Source: Annona cherimola (Eukaryota; Streptophyta; Magnoliopsida; Magnoliales; Annonaceae). From it: DNA of 64,000 nt. This document shows, in pieces, positions 48,614-59,036 of this stretch (the stretch's first letter is position 1; every line of letters starts with the position of its first letter). Made by a program: the position numbers and the translations under genes. Location: assembly GCA_030490835.1 (NCBI GenBank), contig CM059972.1, positions 31,041,452-31,105,451 of the forward strand, given 5' to 3'. The notes beneath the pieces are model-generated. The model did not search any database and had not been told where the DNA came from. It saw nothing but the letters and a program-made list of their open reading frames with translations.

Positions 48614-49917
48614 TGTTGGTCCCGAGTTTATGGCAAAACCCAAGAGGGAAGGGGTGAATTGGGTTCTTGAAAATTTTTTTGGTAAGTTAAAACTTAACCC
48701 CTTATAATTTTAATCCCCTTGATGAAACGTGATATGAGATAGAATGAGAGGGTGCAAATGGAATATAAAAATATAAACAATCAATCCACACAAGAGACAA
48801 TAATATATATTGGTTCGGACAACCTTCCCTACTCCACTCTTCCAAGCACACACCCGTTGTGTCTCGGGTTCCACTATTGTATATTCAATACAATCTAGAG
48901 CACCCGCTCTCTTCTAGATTCTAGCTCTATGGGGCATATACAATAACCACTTGTTGGTGAGACCAACTCCAACCAACCAAGTCCAATCTATTGGTGAGAC
49001 AAACTCAAACCAATCAAGCAAAATCCGTTAGTGAGACAAACTCAAACCAACCCCCTGTTTTGCTTCTTCTTGAATTCGGTCTCTAACACTGATCCAAGGC
49101 AACAACATAAAACGAAATAGACAAAAGAGAAATTACACTTTACAACGTGTATTCGATAAGCTCCGGAAGCTCCTTGTTGTGTAGAGATGATAATCTTGGA
49201 AACACACTTGAAAGTTGTAGCCCTTGAAGCTTCAATAGTTATTCAAATAACTTCAACACACTTGAATATTAGAAGATGGAAGCTCAACTTATGTTTTCCT
49301 CTTTCTTTCCTCCTTCTCTCTTACTTCACGTTCATACATCAATGGTATATATAGAGGAAAAAAGGTTCTAGCCGTTGGAGTGGAAGTTCACGCGCATCTA
49401 GAGCTCCAACGTTCGAATTTTCGACCGTTACGAGTTGAAGTCGCAAGTAGAGTCGACTTCAGATGAGTGGAGTCGACTTCGGATGGGTGAAGTCGACTTG
49501 GAATGCGACTTCGTCTTGTTAAAACTTATTGTCCAGAATTTTGCCTTCGAAGTTGCAGGTGAAGTCCACTTGGGTCTGAGACTTCACCCAAGTCGCAAGT
49601 AAAGTCGACTTGGGATGAGACTTCACTTTGCTATCTGTCCGAAGTCGCAGGCGAAGTCGACTTGGGTCTGGGACTTCACCCAAGTCGCAAGTGAAGTTGA
49701 CTTGGGCTGAGACTTCACTTTGCTGAACTTGCAATTCATGAACTTTGAACTCTTGAAACTTAAATTATTTCATATTTTTATTTTTATACACATAATTAGA
49801 GACAAAATATCTGAAAACACTTAGACAAATTTATTAGATCCTTTTTAATGATATTTCAATTATTTGTTAATCATCAAAATCAAATTAATCATTCTTAAAG
49901 CAATCATATGATCAACA
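48614..49917 (-). repeat. 5' LTR of the Sirevirus-like element (1304 bp)
   Basis: Nearly identical to the LTR at 44970-46236 but with about 40 extra bases near 49014-49053 (one additional unit of the local repeat gtgagacaaactcaaac). It carries five GTCGAC motifs and a TATA-like box (tctatatatacc, minus strand, near 49345-49356). Confidence 0.92.
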
Positions 49918-50624
49918 TAATGTTTGTTTGGACATGAACATCGTTATGAGTCAACCGATAGATAGTTTGTAGCAGTCCTTATATTGTCTTTGTCTTTGTT
50001 AATTCATCCATGTAGTAGTGAAACTGTGGATTTAGATAATGACCAGCTAAATGAAGAGGCCGACCAAATTGATTTTCCCATCGATTATCCACAATTGCGA
50101 GGTAGGGATCACAAGACATCTTAAATTTCTTTAAAGTCTTCTTCATTGCATTTTTAGCTTTACGCATTGCCTCATAAATTTATCCCATTGTAAGCATTTC
50201 ATCACTATCTACCATTTGTAACACACGAATAAGTGGTTCAAATGCTTTCACAACAACTTCACATATTTCCCAAAAGGAAGAACTCAAAATAAAATTAGAA
50301 GCAGTTCTTCCCTTTTGAGAATTTTTTCATTTACAATCTACTCATTCTCTACAAGTGAACATTGCTCGTACTTCATTCATAGAGTTCAAAATACTTTGCA
50401 ATGCTATACAATTTTTTGCAAAACGAGTTATTGCAGGACGAATAATTTACTTTCCACCTGTAAATTTTCTCATCAAGCACAAAATAAACTCGTAATTATA
50501 AATAAATGTTAAAATAGAATGAGCTTCCTCTATCACCTCTTTCATATCTTCCATCTTTGCGATATTTTCTAGTATCAAATTAATACTATGTGCAGTACAT
50601 GGTGTCCATACAATGGATAGATAT

Positions 50625-52454
50625 TAGGGGTGCAACTTGGGTCGGGTACCCACGGGTCGACCCGATGGGTACCCTAAATAGGGTCGGTTCGGTTCCGGCA
50701 TGGTTACCTGTAGGGTCGGTTTGGTTCTGGCATGGTTACCTGTAGGGTCAGTTCGGTTCCGGATAAAAAATACCCATATTGATTCGGGTAGGGTCGATTC
50801 TAGGTTCCGGGTACCCAGAGCTGACCCAAATTGTATCTATATTATAATATATATATATATAATAGTATCCAAAATTTCAAAATCGTCAAAAGGGTGTAGT
50901 GAGAGCGATGGCGTTGCCCTAAACTCCAAGCCTCCAACTCCTCTACTGCTCCACGGCGCTGCCCTAAACCAAAATTGGGAATCCAGTTTGACGATTTTGC
51001 CAACGCCATAGCCTTAGTCGCCATCAGCTTTGACGCGTCTCCACCATGGAGATCGACACGATTTCGGAATCCTTCCCCACAATCGCTCCTTCATCTCCTC
51101 CGCGGAGATCGACGGAGTTGAGCTCTGTAACTTATTCTTTTCCACCGATCGCCCTCTTCCTTCGCTCTCACTATACCCTTTCGAGCGATCGTTTTAAGCA
51201 TCATCATAAGCAGGTGATTATCTTTCCCTATCTTCGCCTTCTGCTTTCTGTTTTCTCTAATCTTGACATGAGGTGAGATGTTTTGCCTTCCCCATTTCTT
51301 GTTATTCTCTGTCTATTCGTCTTCATGTTGTTATGATCCAGGGCTTTTTGACTCCAGATTGGGGGATTTGGATGTTGAAATACATAGAGAGGATCTAGGT
51401 TTAGCCGTTGGTGTAATTTATGACAGTATGTGTTTGGATGTTCCATCTTTTGTTCGTGACCCCTTTCCTATCTCTATCATCCTTTTGCACTACAGATCAT
51501 CTTGGAAGGCATGGGTCGTGCTCTACATACCAACTTCAATGCACGCTTTAAATGTGATGCTCTGAAGGTGAGATCAAGAATTTGTTACTTTTAGGTGGCT
51601 GCATGCATACGCTTATTTGTGTATGAGAGCATGTGATGACAGGGATACTCTCATAGTAGTTTTTTTGACACTAAAAATGTTTTTCAGCTTGCCATGGTGA
51701 AGAATTAGAGGTTGGCTGAAAAGCTGATTAAAGAAAACATCTATGATTGTATCTACCGCTTTAAACCTGCCAATTGAGTTTCTTTCTGTCATTGCTTTCT
51801 TTCCAATAGAGAGGATCAATGGCTTAGAGGCAACTGATTCAACACTGCTCATATTTGTAATATTTGTATAGTAACAAATTTTGGCTCACTTGTGTCGTGT
51901 TAGCCTAATCTTGATCTGATGGATAAGTTATTTAGTAACCCAAACATATTTTTGGTTATTTTGGACCTCACGCCAATCATATAAAAAGAGGTAAATAGAG
52001 ATTTCTTTCCTTAAACTATGAAGTGGTGAAACAATCATTTTGTGTTTTGCAATAATGCTTTTGTTATATCTGTTGTGTTGTGCTTATGTTATATCTGTTG
52101 TGTTGTATCTGACTTTCAAGTTTGAAACATATTTTTTATTGGATTGAACAGACTTGAGATTGTATTGTGTACTATATGAAAACAGATTACGCTTATTTGA
52201 TACATTTCATAGAGATAAATTGTATGGATTATGGTAGTGTATGGATTGAGCATTAATATGATAGATATATTTGAATCGTGGCTTTTTAGGAACTGATTTG
52301 GAACTGAACCGGAACCGACCCGCTTTTGAGAAAATTAGGTAGGGTAGGCTCCGGACCGACCCGGCCTAAAATAGGGTAGGGTAGAAGTTTTTAAAGAATG
52401 TGTAAGGATAGGTTCCACCCTACCCAGACCTACCCGACCCAAGTTGCACTCCTA
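50625..52454. mobile_element. Non-autonomous hAT, 1830 bp, carrying exon-like sequence
   Basis: Termini taggggtgcaacttgggtcg and, as reverse complement, taggagtgcaacttgggtcg pair with one mismatch, flanked by a perfect 8-bp duplication atagatat (50617-50624 and 52455-52462). Subterminal repeats (ggttaccctgtagggtcgg type at the left; gaccgacccggcc and agggtaggg at the right) are typical of hAT. There is no transposase. The interior 50880-51780 is GC-richer than the surroundings and looks like captured host gene sequence with splice signals. It is inserted in the transposase gene of the larger hAT. Confidence 0.9.
50880..51780 (+). pseudogene. Captured gene fragment inside the hAT (exon-like blocks)
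   Basis: Three blocks look like exons. 51046-51213 starts with ATG (MEIDTISESFPTIAPSS) and ends aagcag|gtgatt. 51496-51567 lies between tacag and gtgag and encodes MGRALHTNFNARFKCDALK over 24 codons. A third begins at 51688 after tttttcag (LAMVKN, then a stop). Intron-like T-rich sequence separates them. I do not recognise the parent gene. Stops show it is not a complete gene; it may still be transcribed from the element. Confidence 0.45.
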
Positions 52455-53149
52455 ATAGATATTTATCATTTAGTAAATTACCTGCAAGTTGATAGGTATT
52501 ATCAGTCACTACTTGTACAACGTTTCTAGGTCTAACTTCCTCCACAACAGTAGTAACTAATTTAGAAAGTATTTGACCAGTTTTTGAATGTTCAAAAGCA
52601 TCAACATACTTTAAAAATACAGTTTCCTAAGGACAATATACTATAAAATTTATCAAGGTCTTTCCCTTTTGATCTGTCTATGCATAGCCATTATAGAGTA
52701 ATCAAATTTTTTTCACATTCCGTTAAATGATTAAATCTAATCCCTTATTCATTCACATTCTTTTTCAATAAAAAACCTCTTAAATCATGATATGTTGGAA
52801 CTTTAAATCCATATCCGATTAAGCATGCATGATCAAACATAGATTGAAAGTGCACAAAATTTGCCGCATTAAATGGAATACATGAAGCATAAAACCACTT
52901 TGCAATTTCTGAATGTGCCCTTTCAATTGCATCCTTACCAGCCATAGCACTCTTAATAGATGGTTGCACACTCCCACTAAGTCTCTTCATTTTCTTTGAA
53001 CTACCCTCTATGTTTCTTTTCAAACTAGGACCCACAGCAACTTCTTCTTCATCAATAACTTGGTAGTTAGAAAATGGGCTAGTTTTGGGAAGAGGAGATT
53101 TTTTACTAGTAGTTGCAGATGTACTACTAGTTGCAAGATTATTTTTCAT

Positions 53150-53707
53150 GTCTAAAAGTATATTAGGTGGGACCTTTTTACATATAGCTACATCACCATT
53201 TTATATTTTCCAAATGTTTTTTCACCCTACGAATTCCTCCCCCTGAGAAATTTTTTCCATAATACAAACATTTGTATTTATTTTTTTCTAATTCAACTAC
53301 ATGATTCCATGCAATATTAGTCCTCCCCCTAGTGGATTTTGACCCAAAATCTGTTGTACTACCAACTACCGATATTGCATTTGATCCTGCAGGAGTATGA
53401 GACTAGTTTTCACTTTCAGATGGGTTTGATGACGACATGATGATTAAATAATATTACCACAGCAGGGATGGGGGCAGGCTGGGCCGGGAACGGGAACGGG
53501 GGCAGGCGAGAAGCTCCACAAAGCCACTGATGAGAAGGATTAAAGGTGCAGAAATTATTAAAAATAAAATTGTCATCCACAACTCGAGTAGCCAGAAATC
53601 AAAAATTGCTTGTGGATGAGGATGCGTTACCATCCCAGGCAACGACTAGAGGGGCCGCTGATGTTGGAGGAAGAAGACAGTGACTGCTCCGTGCTCGTGT
53701 TGCCTGC
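53150..53707. other. 5' part and leader of the hAT element
   Basis: Contains the start of the transposase (to 53438) and then GC-rich repeated words (gggaacggg; gcctgctg), which continue after the solo LTR at 55270. Probably the transposon promoter and leader on the minus strand. Confidence 0.5.
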
Positions 53708-55269
53708 TGACGAGCTGCATATATATCAATTAAAATGCTCGCTATTTACGCAAGTATACATGTCGTGTCAAGTAATAAATAGTGAGTAGAGTATCGTTCC
53801 CACGAAGAATTATTAACTGAAATTATTAATTAGTTTAATTGCTTTCGGTAGGTAGAAAATTTTGAGTTTATGAATTTAAACTAAAGCAAACAACTGCAAT
53901 AAGAAATCAGAGTAGGGTTCACGGAACTGCTGAATACTAGAAACGGGGTTACTAATCAGGGATGGCAGATGGATAGCTCAGAATCCTTGAATCTAAACTA
54001 TATCATATTGGTTCTTTTTAATTGGATTGTGTATGAATTTACTAGCCTAAGTTCAATAATCTTTATATATGTCTTCCAACACTATATAAAGCTAATTGCA
54101 CCCTATTTAATTGCTATGTTCTTATGCCAATAAATAAAGTAAAATTGTAAGTTCATAACCTGTTTAGTGACTATACAGGGTCTAATGGTATATTCCTATC
54201 CATTAAACAACTCATCTTACAAAAAAAGAACTTATTCCCCGCACATGGATCTAGCAGAGATTTTTCTCTTCCAAGGGTAAATCAAGCAATTAAATCATCT
54301 TACAATGTAGTTAATTTTGTAAAAAGTATTAAAACCACACATGCAAAGGTAAATTACACACAATCATATATAATATCAAATATTCATTCCTGAATTTCAA
54401 AGAACCAAGACAATATAATTTAGAGTTCAATTCATCCTAACTATCCATCTAATGGAGGTTTAGTTCAAAGACATGATCCTAACATCCATTACATTCATAT
54501 TTAAAGTATCCATGAAAGCAGAGAAATAAAAATAGAAAGAATAAGAGAAAACTGGTTTTCTGGCGACTTCCACCAACGGAGTTGAATTCCCTCTTCAATC
54601 TGTGCTTTGATCACGTTTTTGTCTTTCTCTTCTGTGTAATTCCATTCCTGAGCTCTCTCTCCGATCGTCCTCCGCGCGCAAACCTCTAGGATCTATTTAA
54701 AGAGTGACATTGCGCAGCACACACTGAAATTTGCGCATACTGATGCGTATTGGCGCCTAGGCACCAACTCTCTGTGTGCTAGGCAACTTGGAATTTTTCT
54801 GCAAACCCTAGGAGTTCATGCCTTGACGCCTAGGTGCCAACTCTCTGGAGGTTTCATGACTTGGAGCTTCTCTTGGATACACCTGTGTGATATGCCTGGC
54901 GCCTGGCGCCAACTCTCTGGAGGAAAATTGCTTGCTGAATTATGCTGAAGTCTTGGAGATCCCGGTAAGGGCACGTAGGGTGGCGCCTGAGTGTCATCCA
55001 TCTGCCTTGTGGCTTGGTCTCGATCTGCATTTCACTCGCCCGCATGCCTTCATATGGCCCGTCCTTCCTGCAAAAAAGGAAAAAACTAAGTAAATGGACT
55101 AAAAATGCTTAATTAATGCTGAAAATGCATAGAAACTAAATAATGCTCCTAAAATGCAAAGCGAGTGAAAATTAAGCTAAACGAATGCAAACTAAGTCTA
55201 ATCTCTCGGACTAACACACAAATACAGTCTGAAATGGGCCATGATAACTCGCATTTTTACGAGTTATCA
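53708..55269. mobile_element. Solo LTR, 1562 bp
   Basis: Begins tgacgagctgcat and ends cgagttatca (TG...CA), flanked by a perfect 5-bp duplication cctgc (53703-53707 and 55270-55274). No internal retroelement sequence. Its right end is a clean palindrome (tgataactcg / cgagttatca, around 55242-55269). The motif tatcgttcccacgaagaatt near 53792 is common in plant LTRs. It is unrelated to the other LTRs in the window; the superfamily is not certain and orientation is not assigned. Confidence 0.85.
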
Positions 55270-55274
55270 CCTGC

Positions 55275-55747
55275 TGGAGGAAAGAAGAAAGACATCTTCT
55301 GCGACTGCTCCCTGCTTATGCTGCCTGCAAGCTCTACCTGCTGGAGGGAAAAGGAAAGACGCCGTCGGCGCCAGGAGAGAGAGAGCGGTCGTCAGAGAGG
55401 CCTCGAAGTTGCGTGGGCGGCGGACGCTACGGGTGGCAGCGAGTGCGTCAAGGGAGGAGGGCTTCGAAGCTGCGTGGGCGGCGGCGGGTGCTGAGGGCGG
55501 TAGCAAGTGAGGAGTAGGGTTTCCAGTTTCGTATTTTGTTTGTGAAGAGGACGAGAGAGGGAGAGCAAGCAGTGGGTTCGTTTTTCATTTTTTAAGTATA
55601 TAACTATATATCAGGTTTAGGTCCGACCGTCCGACCTGGCAAATCCGATTCGACCGTCGGTTCGCCAATTCGGACAATTTTATGTAAACGAACCAAACCG
55701 CATTCAAATGAACCGGAAACTGGACCGGTCCGGTTCTAACAACACTG
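55275..55747 (-). other. 5' end of the hAT transposon
   Basis: GC-rich repeated words (gctgcctgc; ctgctggagg; gaagctgcgtgggcggcgg) lead to the terminal inverted repeat at about 55725-55747. The open frames on both strands here are probably chance products of the repeats. Confidence 0.5.
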
Positions 55748-55755
55748 ATTCTTAT

Positions 55756-56028
55756 TGCCATTTTGCTATCCACAAACTAGTGCTATCATTGTTGTCCATT
55801 CTGTAGCTGTTTGATGCTACCTACTGCTGTCATTACAACAACCTATTGGTTATCGCAAAGATACTACTAAACTTGGCAAGATTGGACCTCAACAGGTACA
55901 TTTTCTCTAGTTGAAAGAGCTTAATTCTTATCTGTTTCAGTCAAATTCTTTGCTTTTGAACCTTTAAAAAAAATCATTCTTAGTAGTAAGTCTTTCCTAT
56001 ATCAGCATAAGTTAAATTTTGAGTTACC
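55756..56028 (+). other. Leader of the gypsy element
   Basis: Continues the element after the hAT insertion and leads to gag. No other feature. Confidence 0.6.
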
Positions 56029-57351
56029 ATGACTACTAAGGCTGAATTGAATGTCAAACTCGAAGCTTTATTCAATTCTATTGATAATTGATTTGAATCT
56101 TTAACAACCCTTTGTGATACCTTGGCTCAAAATCAAGAAGATTTCTAAAAAGAAATCACCTCTTCCATTCAATCTCTCATTTCCGCAGTAAACAGGTTGA
56201 CTGAAATTGTTGAAAAATGTCCTATGATTGAGACTGGACAATCATTTCGAAATGGTCAATCATACAATACTCATGCTTCTAGTAGCTCTCCTATCATAAC
56301 TAGTCTTCTCCCAAATCCGAACATGCATGCTAGAGGTCATCATAACCTAGAGCATTCACATATTTCAGAAATGCATACAAATTCGGAAAATCATGAAGAT
56401 GACAATAATTTTTATAAAATTAGTTTTGCAAACAAACTTAGACATGGGAACCACCAGATAAATTATAATATACCTTTTCCACAACAACAACAGCTTGTAA
56501 CTGATAATTCTTGGGTTGCAAAACAAGTCAAGGTAGATGCTCCTAGTTATAATGATCGTCTAGACCCTAATGCTTTCTTATATTAGTTGGCAGATATGAA
56601 AGATTTTTTTTATGGGTATGATATGGATGATGTCCAACGATTGAGATTTACAAAAATAAGACTTGTTGGGTCTGCCAAACGCTATTGGCAAGGGGTTCTA
56701 GATGAAAGTCAATGCATAGGAGTACCTATCACAACATGAGATGAAATGAAAGCTAAATTGAAAGAAAAATATATTCCTGAATATCATCAGACTCTACTAT
56801 TGGAACAACTGGTTAATTTGAGACAAGGATCATTAAGTGTAATTGACTATCTTAATAAGTTTGAAGATTTAGAAAATGAAATGTGGAATACAGGAAGATC
56901 CTTGAGTTACATGAACAAAGTTGATCAATGACCTGAAACCAGAAATCAAAACTTTTTTGAAATTGCATTCAGTTGTTTCTGTGGAAGACGCATATTATAA
57001 GCTCTAGAATTGGAAAATTTTCAAAAATCTTTCACTAACAAACATTTGATTTCACAAACTAGAGAGACGAGGGTATCCAAATTAAATTCTAATCTAACGC
57101 CTTTTCAAGGAACAACTAAACCATTGCCTGAACAATACACAAGTAGGGAAAAGAGTAATCTAGTTTCTCGATTGGATGCCACTGATAAGCGGGTTAATAG
57201 TCCACGTTTTCGTTGTGGGGGTAAAGGTCATATTGCATCACAATGTCCTCAGCACACACTCACAATTAATCATATAGAGGATCATGAAGATGTGACCGTT
57301 GATCAAGTTACTGAAACTTTTGAGGAATCATCGGATTGTGAACTTGATTGA
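56029..57351 (+). pseudogene. Gypsy gag remnant
   Basis: Begins at ATG 56029 (MTTKAELNVKLEALFNSIDN, then a stop). Further fragments carry the retrotransposon gag core (LADMKDFFYGYDMDD; YWQGVLDESQ; QTLLLEQLVNLRQGSLSVID) and a zinc knuckle in which the first cysteine is lost (FRCGGKGHIASQCPQ, near 57205-57250). The role is RNA packaging. Broken by several in-frame stops and a shift near 56930-57010. Confidence 0.85.
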
Positions 57352-57439
57352 GACTATAGCTATAATGAGGACTCGCAATTAAATGTTGAGTGTTGCATTT
57401 TGACTACTTTTTCGAAATGTGATTGGAGATGTACAAATA

Positions 57440-57900
57440 TATTTCTTCAATTTTTTAAATGTGAGAATACAGTGTGCAAGATTGTTATAGATGAAGGTAG
57501 TTCCATGAATGTGATTGCCAAATTAGTTATATAGCCAGAATGAATTTGAAAACTGAAAACTGAACCACATCCTCATCCATATTGTGTAGCATCGGTAGAC
57601 AAAACTATACTTCCTGTTAATAAAATATGCTTGGTTCCTATATCGATGGATGATTATTCTAATCATATTTGATGTGATGTGCTACCTATGAATGTGGCTC
57701 ATATTCTTCTTGGTCGTCCATGGCTGTATGACTTAAAAGTAATCTATTATGGGCAACCAAAAACCTATATTATTAAGCATAATGAAAAATCTATCCTTTT
57801 GAAGTCTACTAAACCTAAAGAAAGTGATAGATCTCACAAAGAGTCTTCAGTTGATTCATCTGAAAAACGACATTTGCATATCCTTACGAGAAAATAATTT
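57440..57900 (+). pseudogene. Gypsy aspartic protease remnant
   Basis: KIVIDEGSSMNVIAKLV near 57478-57530 corresponds to the D-S/T-G active-site region, here altered to DEGSS. NVAHILLGRPWLYDLKVIYY at 57690-57750 is the conserved C-terminal part of the plant gypsy protease (usual ILLGRPWQ.D). The catalytic motif is not intact and stops interrupt the frame. Confidence 0.8.
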
Positions 57901-58065
57901 GAAAAAAAAAAAGACAAGATTCAGGACTTATTCTAGTTATAGTAGCCAAAGATGAAACAAATACTGTTCTTCATGAGAATAATGTAGGATTACCTGAAAT
58001 CCAAGCATTAATGAAAGAATACAAAGATGTGATTCCTGATAAATTACCAAATGAACTTCCAGAGA

Positions 58066-58463
58066 GAGGCGAGAAAGTGTTTTCGGCGTAGGAAAAATAG
58101 AAATAGGGCAATAACGAGAAAATGAAATTAAGGTAGCAATGGAAAAATGAAAATTAGGTGACTTGTGAAAGACTTAGAGAGGAAAAATAACCAAGGGTTT
58201 ACATGTATGTATATATATAAAACTTTAATAAGTTAAGGGAGTTAAATGGATTGAACGAATTAAACGGGTTGAACATGTTATTTGGGTTACTAAACGGGTT
58301 GACAAGTTATAAAATCTCAACCTTAATCTATTTATTTAATTAAATGGTTAAACGGGTTGGTGGATCATAACTCATTTATTCAAAAATCTCAACCCAAACC
58401 CATTTATAAACGGGTTGGACGAGCAGGTTGACGGGTTGACCATGACCATTAGCACCCCTAGCC
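58066..58463. mobile_element. Fragment of a non-autonomous DNA transposon, probably hAT
   Basis: It interrupts the segment between the protease and reverse transcriptase, between an EYKDVIPDKLPNELP stretch and [10 protein letters not shown]. The right end reads tggtcatggtc...agcacccctag; its reverse complement taggggtgctaatggtca resembles the start of the hAT at 50625 (taggggtgcaac). Subterminal acgggttg repeats occur in both orientations. No matching left end, so truncated or rearranged. Confidence 0.5.
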
Positions 58464-59036
58464 TATGAGCGATATTCAACACGCTATTGATCTTATATCA
58501 GGATCTCAATTACCAAAATTGCCTCATTTTCTTATGAATCCTAATGAGTGTGCTGAACTAAAAAGGCAGGTAATTGAATTGCTTGATAAGGGGTTTATTC
58601 GAGAAAGTCTTGGCCCATGTGCTATACCAGCTCTATTAACCCCTAAGAAAGATGGATCTTGGAGAATGTGTGTTGATAGTCATGCGATCAATAAAATTAC
58701 CATAAAGTATAGATTTTCTATACTAAGACTTGTAGATCTTTTGACTGGCGTACAATGGTTCTCTAAGATAAATCTTAGAAGCGGATACCATCAAATTCGA
58801 ATTAGAACGGAAGATAAATGGAAAACTATCTTTAAAACTCAAGATGGATTGTTTGAATTGTCGGTTATGTCTTTTGGACTATCAAATGCCCCCAAGTATA
58901 TTTATAAGAATCATGAATCGAGTATTTCAACCTTTCATTGGAAAGTTTGTGGTAGTTTATTTTGATGATATTCTCACTTATAGTCGTTCTAAGGAAGAAT
59001 TCTTACAACATTTAAAATTTGTTCTTTAGATGTTTC
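58464..59036 (+). pseudogene. Gypsy reverse transcriptase, first part
   Basis: Contains [60 protein letters not shown] (normally [12 protein letters not shown]; the first catalytic Asp is Asn here), [14 protein letters not shown] and, after a frameshift near 58890, [19 protein letters not shown] with the catalytic YxDD box intact. The frame is cut by a 5-bp target duplication and LTR insertion at 59037. Confidence 0.9.

Larger units (their letters stand above)
44970..49917 (-). mobile_element. Sirevirus-like (Ty1/copia) retrotransposon with gag but no pol
   Basis: Two LTRs, 44970-46236 and 48614-49917, read tgttggtcccgag...gatcaaca on the plus strand, flanked by a perfect 5-bp duplication taatg (44965-44969 and 49918-49922). 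Minus orientation is shown by the primer-binding site next to the right-hand LTR, by gag on the minus strand, and by purine tracts next to the left-hand LTR. The internal region is only 2.4 kb and holds gag; reverse transcriptase, RNase H and integrase are absent. Such an element could move only with help from a complete relative. The LTRs differ little apart from one indel of about 40 bp, so this insertion is younger than the surrounding hAT and gypsy elements. Confidence 0.92.
44300..53438 (-). pseudogene. hAT transposase remnant (BED finger to dimerisation domain)
   Basis: Starting at an ATG at 53436-53438 (MSSSNPSESEN), the minus strand encodes a BED-type zinc finger region (AWNHVVELEKNKYKC) in which the second cysteine of CxYC appears as Tyr. 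Then at 52745-53149 comes AKWFYASCIPFNAANFVHFQ, at 52460-52610 the catalytic-core region with VVEEVRPRNVVQVVTDN, at 49979-50167 FGRPLHLAGHYLNPQFHYYM, and at 44590-44815 the C-terminal dimerisation domain (LSQTCSSSGCERNWSVFE, HTKKRNQLEHQRLYDLVYV). Stops occur between blocks and the gene is split by nested elements at 44970-49917 and 50625-52454. The dimerisation block itself is free of stops. Not functional. Confidence 0.88.
43423..55747 (-). mobile_element. hAT transposon (12.3 kb with nested inserts)
   Basis: The left end caatgctgtcagaaccgaa and the reverse complement of the right end cagtgttgttagaaccgga form an inverted repeat of about 23 bp with four mismatches. They are flanked by attcctat (43415-43422) and attcttat (55748-55755), an 8-bp target duplication with one change, as expected for hAT. 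The interior carries a decayed transposase on the minus strand (44300-53438), so the 5' end is at the high coordinate. Three later insertions lie inside: 44970-49917, 50625-52454 and 53708-55269. Without them the element is about 7.6 kb. Confidence 0.93.

Noticed and set aside
55165..55510. Overlapping 79-109 codon frames in GC-rich repeats
   Set aside because: Produced by repeated words in the hAT 5' region, present in three frames on both strands.
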